From the NCBI GenBank assembly GCA_902510755.1, contig CABXCS010000001.1, forward strand, positions 1-64,000: 64,000 bases of DNA, written 5' to 3'. The number at the start of each line of letters is the position of its first letter. Within the stretch, counting starts at the first letter, position 1. Positions 26,755-34,674 of this stretch are shown here, one piece after another. The position numbers and the translations under genes were made by a program. A model generated the notes under the pieces. That model was not told the origin of the DNA. It saw nothing but the letters and a program-made list of their open reading frames with translations, and made no database searches. This stretch comes from an uncultured Woeseiaceae bacterium. Lineage in GTDB: Bacteria > Pseudomonadota > Gammaproteobacteria > Steroidobacterales > Woeseiaceae.

Positions 26755-27012
26755 TTACCATCTTCCAGTCAGATCGGGGTTACAAGAACAGTAGCCAGCG
26801 GCCATTTTTTTTCGACCAAAACGGCGGTCACTAACTCTTCTCTCAGTCAAACAAACTAAAGTTTCTCCCGCATTACATTTTATTTCTTGCTGAGGTGAGT
26901 TAGGCGCTGTTGACGGTATTTTTGCCGATGGATACTCAGGTTGCTCTAGAGAGCCAGCACAGCCAAACAAAAATAGGGCCACTCCAAATAGCCAAAACTT
27001 TTTTTTATTCAT
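26755..27012 (-). CDS. Small lipoprotein with Cys-rich RVSDRRFGR C-terminus (paralogue A)
   Basis: 85 residues. Signal peptide with lipobox LFGC, so lipid-anchored at the membrane. A Pro/Ser-rich linker (YPSAKIPSTAPNSPQQ) leads to a C-terminal module: Cys, seven residues, Cys, then LTERRVSDRRFGRKK and a final CSC. The same module ends the proteins at 27074 and 27599, so this is a small tandem family. The four cysteines probably form disulfides or bind a ligand in the periplasm. No known domain is recognised and the function is unknown. Confidence 0.75.
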   Translation of the reverse strand: MNKKKFWLFGVALFLFGCAGSLEQPEYPSAKIPSTAPNSPQQEIKCNAGETLVCLTERRVSDRRFGRKKMAAGYCSCNPDLTGRW

Positions 27013-27073
27013 TTTTCTGCCCTACTTAAAATAAATCTTTAGTTTTAAAATTGTAATTATTTAATATTAATTA

Positions 27074-27505
27074 TTAAAATCGACCAAACATTGGGCCACA
27101 AGCGCAGCGTTTATCATCAGTTAACTTATTTCGACCAAAACGGCGATCACTTACACGTCTTTCGGTTTCACAAAATAACATTTCGCCTTTTTTGCAATCA
27201 CTATTATCAGCTTCAGGTTTTGCGATCTCCGATCTTAAAAATTCTACTAATTTAATTTTCTCTTCATCATCAATAACATCATCTACATCGGTTGAGGTGA
27301 TACCTGCCGCCATTAAAAGCTTTGAAAGATCCTTTGCTGTCATTTTCAATAAGTCAGTTAATTCTCCAACAGTTATAGTTGATTTATCTGATGACTCTGG
27401 AATTTTAGCACCAACTTTGACAACATCTAATGCTTGCTCAATAGCATTTACGTGTCCAAATATGTTTAAACTTGCGAGTAAAATAACTAATTTTACTGTA
27501 TTCAT
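27074..27505 (-). CDS. Exported protein: IF-2 N-terminal-like domain plus Cys-rich RVSDRRFGR module (paralogue B)
   Basis: 143 residues. Sec signal peptide ending about HVNA, no lipobox. Residues about 44-95 (ITVGELTDLLKMTAKDLSKL, then MAAGITSTDVDDVIDDEEK) resemble the small helical N-terminal domain of translation initiation factor IF-2: the T-I/V-x-x-L start, the A-G-I turn, the D-D-x-V and the E-K-x-x-L match by eye. The C-terminus is the cysteine module of its neighbours: C, seven residues, C, ETERRVSDRRFGR, CAC. An IF-2-like domain on an exported protein is unusual. Function unknown. Confidence 0.75.
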   Translation of the reverse strand: MNTVKLVILLASLNIFGHVNAIEQALDVVKVGAKIPESSDKSTITVGELTDLLKMTAKDLSKLLMAAGITSTDVDDVIDDEEKIKLVEFLRSEIAKPEADNSDCKKGEMLFCETERRVSDRRFGRNKLTDDKRCACGPMFGRF

Positions 27506-27598
27506 TTCTCACCTTTATTCTGATCTCCACTTAATGTTATACACCTTTTTGATCAGAAAAAGGAAAAATAGACAGATTTTAATTATAAATGATATTTA

Positions 27599-27889
27599 TT
27601 AACCTTCACCTAAAACATCAATTTGCATCATGTTACTAAGATCCGTTTCGGGCTGACATGAACACTTCTTACTTTTATTGTTTTTCCTACCATACCTTCC
27701 ATCACTCACTCTATGAGGTGAGCGTGTTTCACATATAAGTACTTCATTTGCGTTGCACTTTAAGGTTTTATTTGGTGAGCTAGGAGCTGATGAAGGTGTC
27801 CGTGACGAAGGATATTCTCCTGAGTTTGAAGCACACCCAGCTGTTAATAATGTAATTACTACAATTATTAGATTGAGAGATCTGGTCAT
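27599..27889 (-). CDS. Small lipoprotein with Cys-rich RVSDxRxGR C-terminus (paralogue C)
   Basis: 96 residues. Lipobox LTAGC; linker YPSSRTPSSAPSSPNK closely parallels paralogue A. The C-terminal module reads C, seven residues, C, ETRSPHRVSDGRYGRK and CSC, followed by an extra tail of about 18 residues. It is the most upstream of three same-strand paralogues. A perfect 7-bp inverted repeat (27544-27563) lies between it and paralogue B but lacks a T-tract, so it is not called a terminator. Function unknown. Confidence 0.72.
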   Translation of the reverse strand: MTRSLNLIIVVITLLTAGCASNSGEYPSSRTPSSAPSSPNKTLKCNANEVLICETRSPHRVSDGRYGRKNNKSKKCSCQPETDLSNMMQIDVLGEG

Positions 27890-27980
27890 TTTTTTCCCCT
27901 ACTGTAATTCAAAATAGTTTAATTTAATGACACGCTAACCCATATCCACTTAGATAGCACGTAAAAAATAAATTCATTAT

Positions 27981-28661
27981 CTATTGTACTGGAAAATTAA
28001 AGTATGGATAAGATACCTCTGATTGATATGAGAAATGCCACCACTCCAATTCGTAATTGACGAAATTAAATTGCTCCATGGCATCTTTTAATAAAAGCCT
28101 ATTTTTTTGCTGTAGCGAGTCAATCTGTTCTGTCTTGGTATGTGACTTTGGATCAAATAGATCATAGTTTGATCCCATATCTAAATCATAATATTCACCA
28201 TTATCAGAGACCATAATAGTCAAATCTATGGTATTTCCTCTACTATGGCCAGATTGTGCGGCTATATATGGACCCAATAATTTATCTTTTCCAATATTTG
28301 GATAATATTCCAATTTGGTCTCTTGATCTGTTAAGTCCTTTGTCCAAGCAATAAACTGATCCACAGCTCGCTGAGGTCGATAACAATCAAAAACCTTTAA
28401 AATCATCCTCTTTTCAAGAAGTGCCTCTTGAACCCTTTTCAAGGCAAGCGCAGTATCTTTTGTTAAAAAGCATTTATTAGCAAAATAACCATCCACTGGC
28501 TTTCCTGTGAAATTATTTGCTGATGCGTATCTAGCATCAATGATTATTTCAGGTATGTAATTACCGATATCAATAAAAGGTTTCGGTAAAGAAACTTCAC
28601 TCAGTTGAGAGGCACAACTAGTGATCGTCAGATAGATAATTGAAAAAATTAATAACCGCAT
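27981..28661 (-). CDS. D-Ala-D-Ala dipeptidase, VanX/DdpX type, lipoprotein-like signal
   Basis: About 226 residues, peptidase M15D family. The zinc and catalytic residues appear as SGHSRGNTIDL (His, Asp) and EWWHF (Glu, His). The N-terminus has a lipobox-like LTITSC, which points to an exported, possibly lipid-anchored enzyme; cytoplasmic VanX lacks this. It cleaves D-Ala-D-Ala or related D-dipeptides. The ATG at 28661 lies 2 bases after the DgcA-like stop; an upstream GTG (28673) would overlap that gene. With DgcA and DgcN it points to use of peptidoglycan-derived D-amino acids. Confidence 0.87.
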   Translation of the reverse strand: MRLLIFSIIYLTITSCASQLSEVSLPKPFIDIGNYIPEIIIDARYASANNFTGKPVDGYFANKCFLTKDTALALKRVQEALLEKRMILKVFDCYRPQRAVDQFIAWTKDLTDQETKLEYYPNIGKDKLLGPYIAAQSGHSRGNTIDLTIMVSDNGEYYDLDMGSNYDLFDPKSHTKTEQIDSLQQKNRLLLKDAMEQFNFVNYELEWWHFSYQSEVSYPYFNFPVQ

Positions 28662-28663
28662 GA

Positions 28664-29641
28664 CTAGCCCCACATATCTGAATTATAACGAAGGGAATTT
28701 GGTCCTACCATTAAACTAGGCGACCTATCCTTATCCAATAAAAAAGGTCCATCCAAATCGATAAATTCAGTATTTTCAGTTAATAATAATGCAGGCGCCA
28801 TCGATAGAGAGGTCGCTACCATACAACCCACCATAAGACCTAAATCATGCCTATGCGCTTGCTCTTTCAATCGCAATGCTTCAGTCAGTCCGCCTGTTTT
28901 GTCTAACTTTATATTGATGTAGTCATACATATCAGCTAAACGAGCTATATCATCAGTTGTATGGCATGACTCATCAGCACAAATAGGCACCATATGCTCA
29001 AAGTTAGATAAAGACGAATCTTTTCCAGCGGGCAATGGTTGTTCAATGAGTGAAACATTCAAAGAGAAGAGCTCCTCTTGCCAAAGTTTGATTTGCTCTA
29101 GAGTCCACGCCTCATTAGCATCGATGATTAATTTTGGATAGGGGGCAGCCTCCCTAACGGCACGAATAGACTCTAATACATCTTTAGCTCCTAATTTTAA
29201 TTTTAATAAGTCATATGTTTTATAGATAAAGCTCTCTGCTGCCATCTTCTCTGGGCTATCCATACTCAAAGTCATAGCAGTAGTTATTTCATTCGAGAGA
29301 TTTATATTGAGTTCATTATAAAGTGGTGTCTTATCAATTTTCGCTTGTAAATCCCATAAGGCACAATCAATTGCATTTCTTGCCGCTCCGGGTTCTAGAG
29401 TGCCCTGTAACTCCTCACGATCTAATCCATTTTCGAGATCATTACTGATTGCCTTAATTTGGGAGATAACACTAGCCACAGATTCACCATAACGTTTATA
29501 GGGAACAGCTTCTCCTTTGCCAATATAATCCCCTTCTTGAATCTCTAGATAGATGACATCTGCAGATATTTTTGAGCCCCTTGAGATGGTGAAAATCTTT
29601 CTCAAGGCCCAAGATTCATGCTTTATTGATAAAGTTCTCAT
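28664..29641 (-). CDS. dgcA: Enolase-superfamily racemase/epimerase, DgcA-like (N-acetyl-D-glutamate racemase or Ala-Glu epimerase)
   Basis: 325 residues, MR/MLE-type enolase fold. The motifs are in order: LKLKLG (KxK, general base), DANEAW, IEQPL, CADES (metal ligands) and NIKLDKTGG (second Lys base). Older annotation calls this family dipeptide (L-Ala-D/L-Glu) epimerase. The pairing with a DUF1611 protein upstream matches the DgcN-DgcA arrangement described for D-glutamate catabolism in marine proteobacteria, in which DgcA racemises N-acetyl-D-glutamate. It is 11 bases after dgcN. Which of the two activities it has cannot be decided from sequence, but the neighbour favours DgcA. Confidence 0.82.
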   Translation of the reverse strand: MRTLSIKHESWALRKIFTISRGSKISADVIYLEIQEGDYIGKGEAVPYKRYGESVASVISQIKAISNDLENGLDREELQGTLEPGAARNAIDCALWDLQAKIDKTPLYNELNINLSNEITTAMTLSMDSPEKMAAESFIYKTYDLLKLKLGAKDVLESIRAVREAAPYPKLIIDANEAWTLEQIKLWQEELFSLNVSLIEQPLPAGKDSSLSNFEHMVPICADESCHTTDDIARLADMYDYINIKLDKTGGLTEALRLKEQAHRHDLGLMVGCMVATSLSMAPALLLTENTEFIDLDGPFLLDKDRSPSLMVGPNSLRYNSDMWG

Positions 29642-29652
29642 TGACCTTAACC

Positions 29653-30651
29653 TTATATTATAGATTCAAGCAGATTATCAATACCATGCTTCATTGGATC
29701 AAACGTCAGCAAGTTGAACTCTTGAGAAAGCTCATCGATTATTTTTGATGTTTCTTTTTCATCTAAAGCAACTGAGTTAATCGCAATCCCAGAAACACGT
29801 ACCTCAGCATTAACTAACTCAGCAGCTCTTAAATTTGCTTCAATGCACTCATTAATAGATGGCAAAGGCATATTGGGTAATCCTCGCATATGCTTGCGAG
29901 TTGGTTCATGACATAGGATTAAGTTACTAGGTTGAGCGCCATGCAACAAACCAAGGCTGACCCCAGCAAAAGACGGATGGAATAATGATCCTTGACCTTC
30001 AATTATATCCCAATGCTCAGCATCATTAGCTGGACATAATTGTTCAATAGCACCACTCATAAAATCAGCGGTGACAGCATCAATCGGAATACCACTGCCA
30101 TTAATTAATATTCCTGTTTGGCCAGTAGCTCGAAAATCTGCAGACAACCCTCTTTCTTTCAAGCCTTTCTCAATTGCGAGTGCTGTATACATTTTACCGA
30201 CCGAGCAATCTGTACCTACGGTCAATAAACGTTTACCAGCGCGAGGTTCAGCTGTGGCAATTACATCTGGGCAGCTTGGAATTCTCGCTTCATATAACGT
30301 AACCTCATTACTAGCAGCCATATTTGATAAATTAGGTACACTCGAAAGTAATTGATGTAAACCTGAGGCGATATCCAAACCCAGTTTTGCTGCTTTTATT
30401 AAGGTGTCATGCCAACTTTCAGAGATACCTCCACCACGATTTGCCACACCTACAATTAGAGTTTTAGCGCCACTTTCAATAGCGGCTTCAACAGTTAATA
30501 ATGGAAGCGCAATTGAAGCTTTACAACCAGGTAATTTAATTTGACCAACACAATCGTTCGGGCGCCAATCAGCTATACCATGGGCAACTTTAGCAGCCAA
30601 ATCATCTTCAACATCACCTAAAAATAAAACGTATGGTTTTTTTAATTTCAA
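29653..30651 (-). CDS. dgcN: DUF1611 / DgcN-type protein (D-glutamate N-acetyltransferase)
   Basis: 332 residues. An N-terminal Rossmann-like domain is followed by a P-loop-like domain with GTDCSVGKMYTALAIEKGL and RATGQTGILINGSG. This is the DUF1611 family, members of which (DgcN) acetylate D-glutamate using acetyl-CoA. The start is probably TTG at 30651 with GAGG about 9 bases upstream; there is no in-frame ATG near it. It is first in the dgcN-dgcA-vanX-like operon, downstream of tRNA-Arg and its terminator. Confidence 0.8.
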   Translation of the reverse strand: MKLKKPYVLFLGDVEDDLAAKVAHGIADWRPNDCVGQIKLPGCKASIALPLLTVEAAIESGAKTLIVGVANRGGGISESWHDTLIKAAKLGLDIASGLHQLLSSVPNLSNMAASNEVTLYEARIPSCPDVIATAEPRAGKRLLTVGTDCSVGKMYTALAIEKGLKERGLSADFRATGQTGILINGSGIPIDAVTADFMSGAIEQLCPANDAEHWDIIEGQGSLFHPSFAGVSLGLLHGAQPSNLILCHEPTRKHMRGLPNMPLPSINECIEANLRAAELVNAEVRVSGIAINSVALDEKETSKIIDELSQEFNLLTFDPMKHGIDNLLESII

Positions 30652-30700
30652 TTCAATGACCTCAGCAATATCCTATGAATAATACTATCGCCTTAAAGAG

Positions 30701-30726
30701 AAAATAAAAACCCCACATGAGTGGGG
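30701..30726 (-). terminator. Rho-independent terminator after tRNA-Arg
   Basis: On the minus strand a six-pair GC-rich stem (CCCCAC / GTGGGG, loop TCAT) is followed by TTTTTATTTT. It lies 9 bases past the tRNA-Arg 3' end and separates it from dgcN. Confidence 0.85.
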
Positions 30727-30735
30727 GTAATTATG

Positions 30736-30812
30736 TGGCGCGCCCGGAGAGATTCGAACTCCCGACCGCCTGGTTCGTAGCCAGGTACTCTATCCAGCTG
30801 AGCTACGGGCGC
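30736..30812 (-). tRNA. tRNA-Arg (anticodon ACG)
   Basis: 77 nt including an encoded CCA. The acceptor stem GCGCCC pairs with GGGCGC. The anticodon stem CCTGG/CCAGG encloses loop CTACGAA, giving anticodon ACG (wobble inosine expected). The T-arm contains GTTCGAATC. A TATAAT box (30840-30835) lies 22 bases upstream of the 5' end, without a good -35. Confidence 0.97.
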
Positions 30813-30928
30813 ATTTATGAACGAAGTTATTACAATTATATTGAGAGATCACTAAGAATACTATGAATAATAATTAAGATTTTATCTTTAATATTCCAAA
30901 TCCACCATATTAATGCTTAATATACAGA

Positions 30929-32233
30929 ATGAGTTTAAAAAAAATTATAAGTCCTCTAGCTACAAGAATCCTAACTAGCTCAAGATTAGCCAATACAAGA
31001 CGATTTTTTTATGAGCAAAAAAGAAAGTTACTTGACCAACCTCACGAGATCCACTTCTTTTTTCAGGTAGATGATCCTTATAGTTTTCTTGTGTCACAAC
31101 TGTTGGAAAAATTTAAAAATAATTATAACGTAACTATTAATATTCATTTGGTCGCTGCGCCCGATGATCAGGCTGCACCAAAGAAAAAGGAGTTAGCTAA
31201 CTTCTCTCTAAAAGACGCAAAAAAGATTGCGTCATTTCATGATGTTGAGTTTGCTGATAATGTAAGATTCCCATCAGCTCAGCAAATATCCATAGCACAG
31301 CGGGCTTTAGTAGTCTCTGATGATCTATTAATTGATTGCGTGCTAATTGGACGGGAACTCTGGGGTAATCGATTTGATCCTTCAAAATATCAAAAACTTG
31401 CATCAGAAATTGAGACTGAGGCTATCATTAATAAAGGTACCTCACTGAGAAACCAACTAGGTCATTACTTGAGTGCCACATTCTATTATGCTGGCGAATG
31501 GTATTGGGGGATAGATCGTTTGCCCTACTTAGAGGAAAGATTAAGCACCCTTGGAGTAGCTAAGAATCCTAAAGTAGCAATCTCTAGGTTTAAAAAAAAT
31601 TGTTCGAAGATTGAATATACTCAACCAATAACCCTTACTGTTGAGTTTTTTATCTCCATTAGAAGTCCTTACAGCTATCTAGCACTTCCTGAAATTCTTG
31701 AATTTGAGAAAAATTATCCTGTTAAAACGATTATAAAACCAGTAATGCCAATGGTGATGAGAGGTCTGGCTGTACCAAAAAATAAGGTTGCTTACATCGT
31801 CATGGACGCAAACCGAGAAGCAAACCGAATTAGTATACCCTTCGGTACAATTAATGATCCACTTGGGAATGCAGTTTTAAGAGGTTATTCACTTTATCCT
31901 TATGCGCTGGCTCAAAATAAATCAATCGAATATCTTTTGGAATTCTGTCGTCTTGTCTGGGCAAAAGGAAAAGATATGAATAGCGAAAAAAACTTAAGAT
32001 TAGCTATAGAGAATATTTCATTGGACTGGCATCAAGCCAAACTTCATCTAGATAACCCTGATTGGCAAGAATCAATTGAAGATAATAGGCGACAACTTAT
32101 CAAATCAGGTCTCTGGGGTGTTCCGAGCTTTCGTTTGCTCGACGCTTCTCAAAATGAAGTCTTTTCCAGTTGGGGCCGAGATCGAATCTGGCTTCTTACC
32201 CATGAAATCAACAATGCACTAATAAGAAATTAA
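30929..32233 (+). CDS. Tandem DsbA/GST-kappa-like (2-hydroxychromene-2-carboxylate isomerase family) protein
   Basis: 434 residues made of two thioredoxin-fold DsbA-like domains. The first (about 40-215) has FFFQVDDPYSFLVSQLL. The second (about 230-430) has EFFISIRSPYSYLALPE and ends with the SGLWGVPSF motif typical of the HCCA isomerase/GST-kappa group. There is no CxxC motif, so it is not a disulfide oxidase. Single-domain relatives use glutathione in isomerising aromatic breakdown products. No signal peptide, so cytoplasmic. It is followed after 10 bases by a small exported protein and then a GMC oxidoreductase. The substrate is unknown. Confidence 0.82.
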   Translation: MSLKKIISPLATRILTSSRLANTRRFFYEQKRKLLDQPHEIHFFFQVDDPYSFLVSQLLEKFKNNYNVTINIHLVAAPDDQAAPKKKELANFSLKDAKKIASFHDVEFADNVRFPSAQQISIAQRALVVSDDLLIDCVLIGRELWGNRFDPSKYQKLASEIETEAIINKGTSLRNQLGHYLSATFYYAGEWYWGIDRLPYLEERLSTLGVAKNPKVAISRFKKNCSKIEYTQPITLTVEFFISIRSPYSYLALPEILEFEKNYPVKTIIKPVMPMVMRGLAVPKNKVAYIVMDANREANRISIPFGTINDPLGNAVLRGYSLYPYALAQNKSIEYLLEFCRLVWAKGKDMNSEKNLRLAIENISLDWHQAKLHLDNPDWQESIEDNRRQLIKSGLWGVPSFRLLDASQNEVFSSWGRDRIWLLTHEINNALIRN

Positions 32234-32243
32234 AGGAGAAAAT

Positions 32244-32435
32244 ATGAAAAACTCAATACTTTCAATCATAATGGTTTGCTTAATTCTAATCACAGTAAAA
32301 ATATATACTCCAATAGCCAATGCTAAAGTCGCTGGCATGAACGGTTTTGATTTAAGCCAAGATTATGATTTTAGACAGGCTGTGGGCATAATTGTTGAAG
32401 ATTGTGAAATCAAAGAGAATTATATAGATTGTTAA
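32244..32435 (+). CDS. Small exported protein of unknown function
   Basis: 63 residues. A clear signal peptide ends near IANA, leaving a mature peptide of about 36 residues with two cysteines near its end (EDCEIKENYIDC), which could form one disulfide. AGGAG stands directly before the start, supporting expression. It lies between the DsbA-like gene (10 bases) and the GMC oxidoreductase gene (39 bases), so the three are probably one operon. No family recognised. Confidence 0.65.
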   Translation: MKNSILSIIMVCLILITVKIYTPIANAKVAGMNGFDLSQDYDFRQAVGIIVEDCEIKENYIDC

Positions 32436-32474
32436 TTAATAGCATATTATTTATTACTGAAAAAAGGCAATATA

Positions 32475-34154
32475 ATGGCCGACTATGACTTCATTATTGT
32501 TGGTGGTGGTTCAGCTGGATGCGTACTTGCAAATCGATTAAGTGCAATTTTAAGCAATAGGGTATGTCTCCTCGAAGCAGGGGCCAAAAATAATGATATC
32601 CGTATCAGTACACCCATGGGATTTCCTTTTATTGTCGGACGAAATAGTAAATACAATTGGAGTTATGAGACAGAGCCACAACTCGCATTTGGAAAAGTTG
32701 CTCTCCCGCAAGCAGCATCTTATCTTGTCGATTCAATTGGAGATTTACATAAAACCAGTATAGAAAACGAGGAACATAGGAGAGGATTCCAACCCAGAGG
32801 TAAAACGCTTGGAGGATCGAGCGCCATTAATGCCATGCTTTATGTTAGAGGTCAAAAGGCTGACTATGATAATTGGTTAAACTTAGGTAATAAAGGGTGG
32901 TCATATGATGATGTTTTACCTTATTTCAAAAAAGCAGAGGCAAACGAAGTTCATTTTGATAAATTTCATGGTAACACCGGACCTCTCAATGTAAGTAATA
33001 TTCGAAATAAGAATGATCTTACGGAAGCTTTCATCAAGGCAGGCTCAAAAATTCATAACTACAATCATGACTTTAATGGTAGAAATCAGGAAGGTATAGG
33101 CTACTACCAGGTAACACAGAAAAAAGGGAAGCGCTGGAGTTCAGCTAAAGCTTATCTTGATCCAATAAAGAGTAGATCCAATTTAACCATAATAACCGAT
33201 GTCACTGTCGATAAATTAATTATTAAAAATGAGAAAGTACTGGGTGTTACCTATCTTGATAAACGCAACAGTGTATGCAACATTTATGCTAAAAAAGAGA
33301 CTCTTCTCTCCGCTGGAGCATTTGGCTCGCCACAAATATTACTCAGATCTGGTATTGGTCCAATTAACGAACTAAAAAGACACAACATAAAGATAGAAAA
33401 AGTTCTTCCAGGTGTAGGAAACAATCTTCAGGACCACATCGATTTCGTTCAGTCATATAAATATAATTCATTAGATGCCATTGGATTCTCAATAAAATCA
33501 TTTTTATACAAGTTTCCTCTCGAATTTCTCAAATATATCATAGGCAGAAAAGGTCAATTTGCCTCATCAGTCGCAGAGGCAGGTGGGTTCATCAAAACCT
33601 CTCTCGAAGAAGACACTCCAGATGTGCAAATTCATTTTGGTATAGCAATGACAGTAGATCATGCAAGAACTTTACTTTGGGGGCACGGTATAAGCTGCCA
33701 TGTATGTCTATTAAGACCTCAATCAGTGGGTACGGTAACCTTGAATTCAAGCAATCCATTAGATCCGCCTTTAATTAATCCAAATTTTCTATCTAAGAAT
33801 GAAGACATGAAAAAAATGATACAAGGATATAAAGAAATGCTAACGATCTTAAATGAAGAGCCACTATCTAAATATACTCGAAATCCTATCGATAAAATTC
33901 CTGATCACAGTGATAAAGAAATAGAAAAAGCTATTAGAAATAAGTCAGATACTGTTTATCATCCAGTGGGTACTTGCAAAATGGGTATCGATGACATGGC
34001 AGTTGTTAATCCAGAATTAAGCGTAATTGGTCTTCAGAACCTTAGGGTTGTGGACGCGTCAATCATGCCTCAAATAGTCAGCGGCAATACTAACGCACCA
34101 ACCATAATGATTGCTGAAAAAGCTGCTGATCTCATAATCAATCGTTATGCATAA
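32475..34154 (+). CDS. GMC-family FAD oxidoreductase (choline/alcohol dehydrogenase type)
   Basis: 559 residues. The FAD dinucleotide-binding motif DFIIVGGGSAGCVLANRL is at the N-terminus. The PROSITE-type GMC motifs follow as RGKTLGGSSAINAM and GAFGSPQILLRSGIG. Near the C-terminus are the catalytic His in VYHPVGTCKMG and the partner Asn in SGNTNAPT. The family oxidises primary alcohols, for example choline to betaine aldehyde or aliphatic alcohols. No betaine aldehyde dehydrogenase is adjacent, so choline is not favoured over other alcohols. Confidence 0.92.
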   Translation: MADYDFIIVGGGSAGCVLANRLSAILSNRVCLLEAGAKNNDIRISTPMGFPFIVGRNSKYNWSYETEPQLAFGKVALPQAASYLVDSIGDLHKTSIENEEHRRGFQPRGKTLGGSSAINAMLYVRGQKADYDNWLNLGNKGWSYDDVLPYFKKAEANEVHFDKFHGNTGPLNVSNIRNKNDLTEAFIKAGSKIHNYNHDFNGRNQEGIGYYQVTQKKGKRWSSAKAYLDPIKSRSNLTIITDVTVDKLIIKNEKVLGVTYLDKRNSVCNIYAKKETLLSAGAFGSPQILLRSGIGPINELKRHNIKIEKVLPGVGNNLQDHIDFVQSYKYNSLDAIGFSIKSFLYKFPLEFLKYIIGRKGQFASSVAEAGGFIKTSLEEDTPDVQIHFGIAMTVDHARTLLWGHGISCHVCLLRPQSVGTVTLNSSNPLDPPLINPNFLSKNEDMKKMIQGYKEMLTILNEEPLSKYTRNPIDKIPDHSDKEIEKAIRNKSDTVYHPVGTCKMGIDDMAVVNPELSVIGLQNLRVVDASIMPQIVSGNTNAPTIMIAEKAADLIINRYA

Positions 34155-34177
34155 TTAATTAGATTCAGGAGAATACA

Positions 34178-34657
34178 ATGACAAAATTACCTGTAACAAT
34201 TTCATTTACTGGAGTAACCAACTTACTTGGTATAATCGGAATCATAGGCTCACTTGTTTTTGTCGGGATGGAACTGAGACAATCTCAACAAATTGCTCTA
34301 GCTGCTCAACAACAACAAAGAGCGGCCTTAATTACAGAAGTAATTGGCACATTTTCAGATGCCAATCCACCCATAAGCTTTTTAGATTTTCTAAATCAAA
34401 CTATAGATATGGATGATAAGAATAATCGTGCTACCACTGAGACCTATATGTATCGAGTGTGGATGATATATGAGAATGATCACCTCCAACATAAACTGGG
34501 ATTAATGGATGAAGATGTATGGCAAGCTAAATTAACCTCTATGCGAGCAATATATGGCATGTGCCAATACAAAGAGGTCACTAGATTTGCATTATCATAT
34601 TCGAGTCAAGATTTAAGGGAAACACTACAGGGTTCTGGACCAAATCCTTGTCCATAA
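34178..34657 (+). CDS. Single-TM paralogue family, member 1
   Basis: 159 residues. One membrane helix (NLLGIIGIIGSLVFVGMEL) is followed by RQSQQIALAAQQQQR, predicted to be helical, and a soluble domain containing VWMIYENDHLQHKLGLMDEDVW. The same plan recurs in proteins at 35739, 36328, 36847 and, distantly, 47309. AGGAGAA precedes the start, and it follows the GMC gene by 23 bases. I recognise similar proteins in marine metagenomic genomes only as hypotheticals. Function unknown. Confidence 0.75.
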   Translation: MTKLPVTISFTGVTNLLGIIGIIGSLVFVGMELRQSQQIALAAQQQQRAALITEVIGTFSDANPPISFLDFLNQTIDMDDKNNRATTETYMYRVWMIYENDHLQHKLGLMDEDVWQAKLTSMRAIYGMCQYKEVTRFALSYSSQDLRETLQGSGPNPCP

Positions 34658-34674
34658 AAAATTATAAGTGTTGG

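Noticed and set aside
27544-27563. 7-bp inverted repeat between paralogues B and C
   Set aside because: No T-run follows the stem on the minus strand; function cannot be supported.
27192-27602. 136-codon plus-strand frame opposite paralogue B
   Set aside because: It is antisense to a gene with signal peptide and conserved module; composition is not protein-like.
30813-30840. Promoter of tRNA-Arg
   Set aside because: A TATAAT is present but no acceptable -35 at the right distance; mentioned only with the tRNA.
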